A model generated the notes under the pieces. The model did no database searches. It worked only from the letters and a program-made list of their open reading frames with translations, and was not told where the DNA came from. Of a stretch of DNA of 13,270 bases, positions 12,302 to 13,270 are shown piece after piece. The stretch lies in contig JBBQBY010000163.1 in the NCBI GenBank assembly GCA_038318235.1, forward strand, positions 1-13,270, written 5' to 3'. Positions within the stretch are counted from its first letter, which is position 1, and every line of letters starts with the position of its first letter. The stretch comes from JAPLGZ01 sp038318235. Its GTDB lineage: Bacteria > Chloroflexota > Anaerolineae > Caldilineales > Caldilineaceae. A program made the translations under genes and the position numbers.

Positions 12302-13270
12302 TCAACCCGCGCCAAACGAATACAAACAGAGCGGGATCTCCATCTCGTCGGCCGTTAAACCACCATGATGACCGTAGAAATTCTGTTCAAACTTACCTTT
12401 TTCATACCACCAGACGGTTTCGCCAGGGTTCGGCAGGACGAGCAAGTTACCCACGCGATCTAAAAATTTCTGTGCCACCGGCAGCGGACCAAAGTAACCT
12501 TGCTCGATCAGATCCTGGGTTTTGTAGACATTCGCCTTGTCCTCTAGCCGCTCGCCAAGGAACTGTTTCGCCTCGTCCAAATCAGCGTCCTTGATATATA
12601 AAAAGACGTCGCGCGCTGAACCACCGGGTGCCAATAATTCGCCATTGCCATCTGTGCGCAAATAGCGTTCGAGGCGCTTGAAGCGCGGGTCACAGTTTAA
12701 ATAAAGGGTGGTCTGCGGATCAACGTTAGCCTGACCGTGATCCGCGGTGAGCATCAACAGAACATTTTTTGCCTGGCGCAGCATGGGTTGCATGAAAGCC
12801 CGCTCCATGCAAAACAAGAACGTCTCGATCTCTGCCTCCATCTGGGCAGAATCGGGGCCATAATAATGGCTGATGCTATCGATCTTGTCGAAATAAAGAT
12901 AGAAAAAGGTCGGCTTGCTAATCTGCGCCACCTGCTGTCGTACGTTTAAAAGCGCTTCTGGCCAGGTCAGGTAAGGCATAATTTGCGCGCCGCGTCCCAT
13001 CCAATCAGTGTATGACGAACGGGCATAATCGCGATGTTGATAGACATAGGAAGCGATGCCCTGTTGCCCAAGCGTTTGATAGAAGGTCTGCGCCGGATAG
13101 AGATCAACAGGTTTGATCCCCGTAGATTTAAGTGTTTCGCGCGCTTTGTCACCGGCAAAGGAGAACATGAGCGGCACAATCACCGCATCCAATTGCGGTT
13201 CGTAATATTGCCATTCAAACAGACCGCTCTGACCAGGCGTCAGGCCGGTATTGATACAGGTGACATGGGC
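12302..13270 (-). CDS. Alkaline-phosphatase-superfamily hydrolase (nucleotide pyrophosphatase/phosphodiesterase type), N-terminus beyond the window
   Basis: The frame runs from the window edge (HVTCINTGLTPGQSGLFEW) to TGA at 12304-12302, 322 residues visible. In-frame TTG at 13192 is not the start, since clearly conserved sequence lies upstream. Metal-ligand motifs of the superfamily are seen: FDKIDSISHYYGP (Asp128, Asp131, His135 in visible numbering), LTADHGQ (Asp177-His178) and FYGHHGGL (His301-His302) near the end. The nucleophile Ser/Thr region must lie before the visible part. Such proteins hydrolyse phosphodiester or phosphate-monoester bonds with two metal ions, and the substrate cannot be told. 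It is the most upstream visible gene of the minus-strand operon leading to HerA. Confidence 0.85.
   Translation of the reverse strand, partial: AHVTCINTGLTPGQSGLFEWQYYEPQLDAVIVPLMFSFAGDKARETLKSTGIKPVDLYPAQTFYQTLGQQGIASYVYQHRDYARSSYTDWMGRGAQIMPYLTWPEALLNVRQQVAQISKPTFFYLYFDKIDSISHYYGPDSAQMEAEIETFLFCMERAFMQPMLRQAKNVLLMLTADHGQANVDPQTTLYLNCDPRFKRLERYLRTDGNGELLAPGGSARDVFLYIKDADLDEAKQFLGERLEDKANVYKTQDLIEQGYFGPLPVAQKFLDRVGNLLVLPNPGETVWWYEKGKFEQNFYGHHGGLTADEMEIPLCLYSFGAG

Noticed and set aside
13190..13192. TTG at 13192 as the start of the phosphatase-superfamily protein
   Set aside because: The same frame stays open to the window edge and reads conserved sequence (NTGLTPGQSGLFEW), so the gene is simply cut by the window.

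Overview
The window looks like a chromosomal segment of a Chloroflexota bacterium, probably related to Caldilineae or Anaerolineae. This is inferred from protein style. The signs are a sugar-binding lipoprotein with an Ala/Pro-rich stalk after its lipobox, a secreted Thr/Pro-rich protein with a C-terminal beta domain of a kind I associate with this phylum, and a DUF2207 protein. No rRNA or tRNA gene is present to anchor the assignment.

Left edge (1-831, minus strand): two small hypothetical genes that look like one operon. The first of them (start at 831) is interrupted near its 3' end by a 98-bp insertion with inverted-repeat ends. The severed C-terminal codons can still be read on the far side, in frame up to a stop 13 bp before the next gene.

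Positions 832-6062 (plus strand): a carbohydrate ABC importer without its ATPase. It consists of a solute-binding lipoprotein (997-2343) with its own promoter and a strong terminator, then two permeases (4143-5126 and 5217-6062). Between them lie about 800 bp with no convincing protein gene, full of inverted repeats, and a secreted Thr/Pro-rich protein (3154-3981). The 3' part of the gap (about 2965-3122) folds well and carries two short motifs that I associate with HEARO RNA, the omega-RNA of IscB nucleases. No iscB gene is present. A DUF2207 membrane protein (6084-8156) follows the second permease directly.

Positions 8157-9504 (plus strand): five 15-bp tandem repeats, then a protein with a HAS-barrel-like N-terminal half, then a small two-CBS-domain protein.

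Positions 9556-13270 (minus strand): an apparent operon read right to left. It holds an alkaline-phosphatase-superfamily hydrolase cut by the window edge, a DUF2442 gene, a DUF4160 gene, a second DUF2442 gene and a HerA-type ATPase. The two DUF2442 proteins are about 65% identical by eye. A short stretch resembling the 3' end of the hydrolase gene sits just upstream of the DUF4160 gene, which suggests local segmental duplication.

The observations most worth checking are the orphan omega-RNA-like locus, the MITE-like insertion with its readable ancestral gene, the duplicated hydrolase-tail/DUF2442 module, and a G-quadruplex/hairpin overlap ahead of the permeases.
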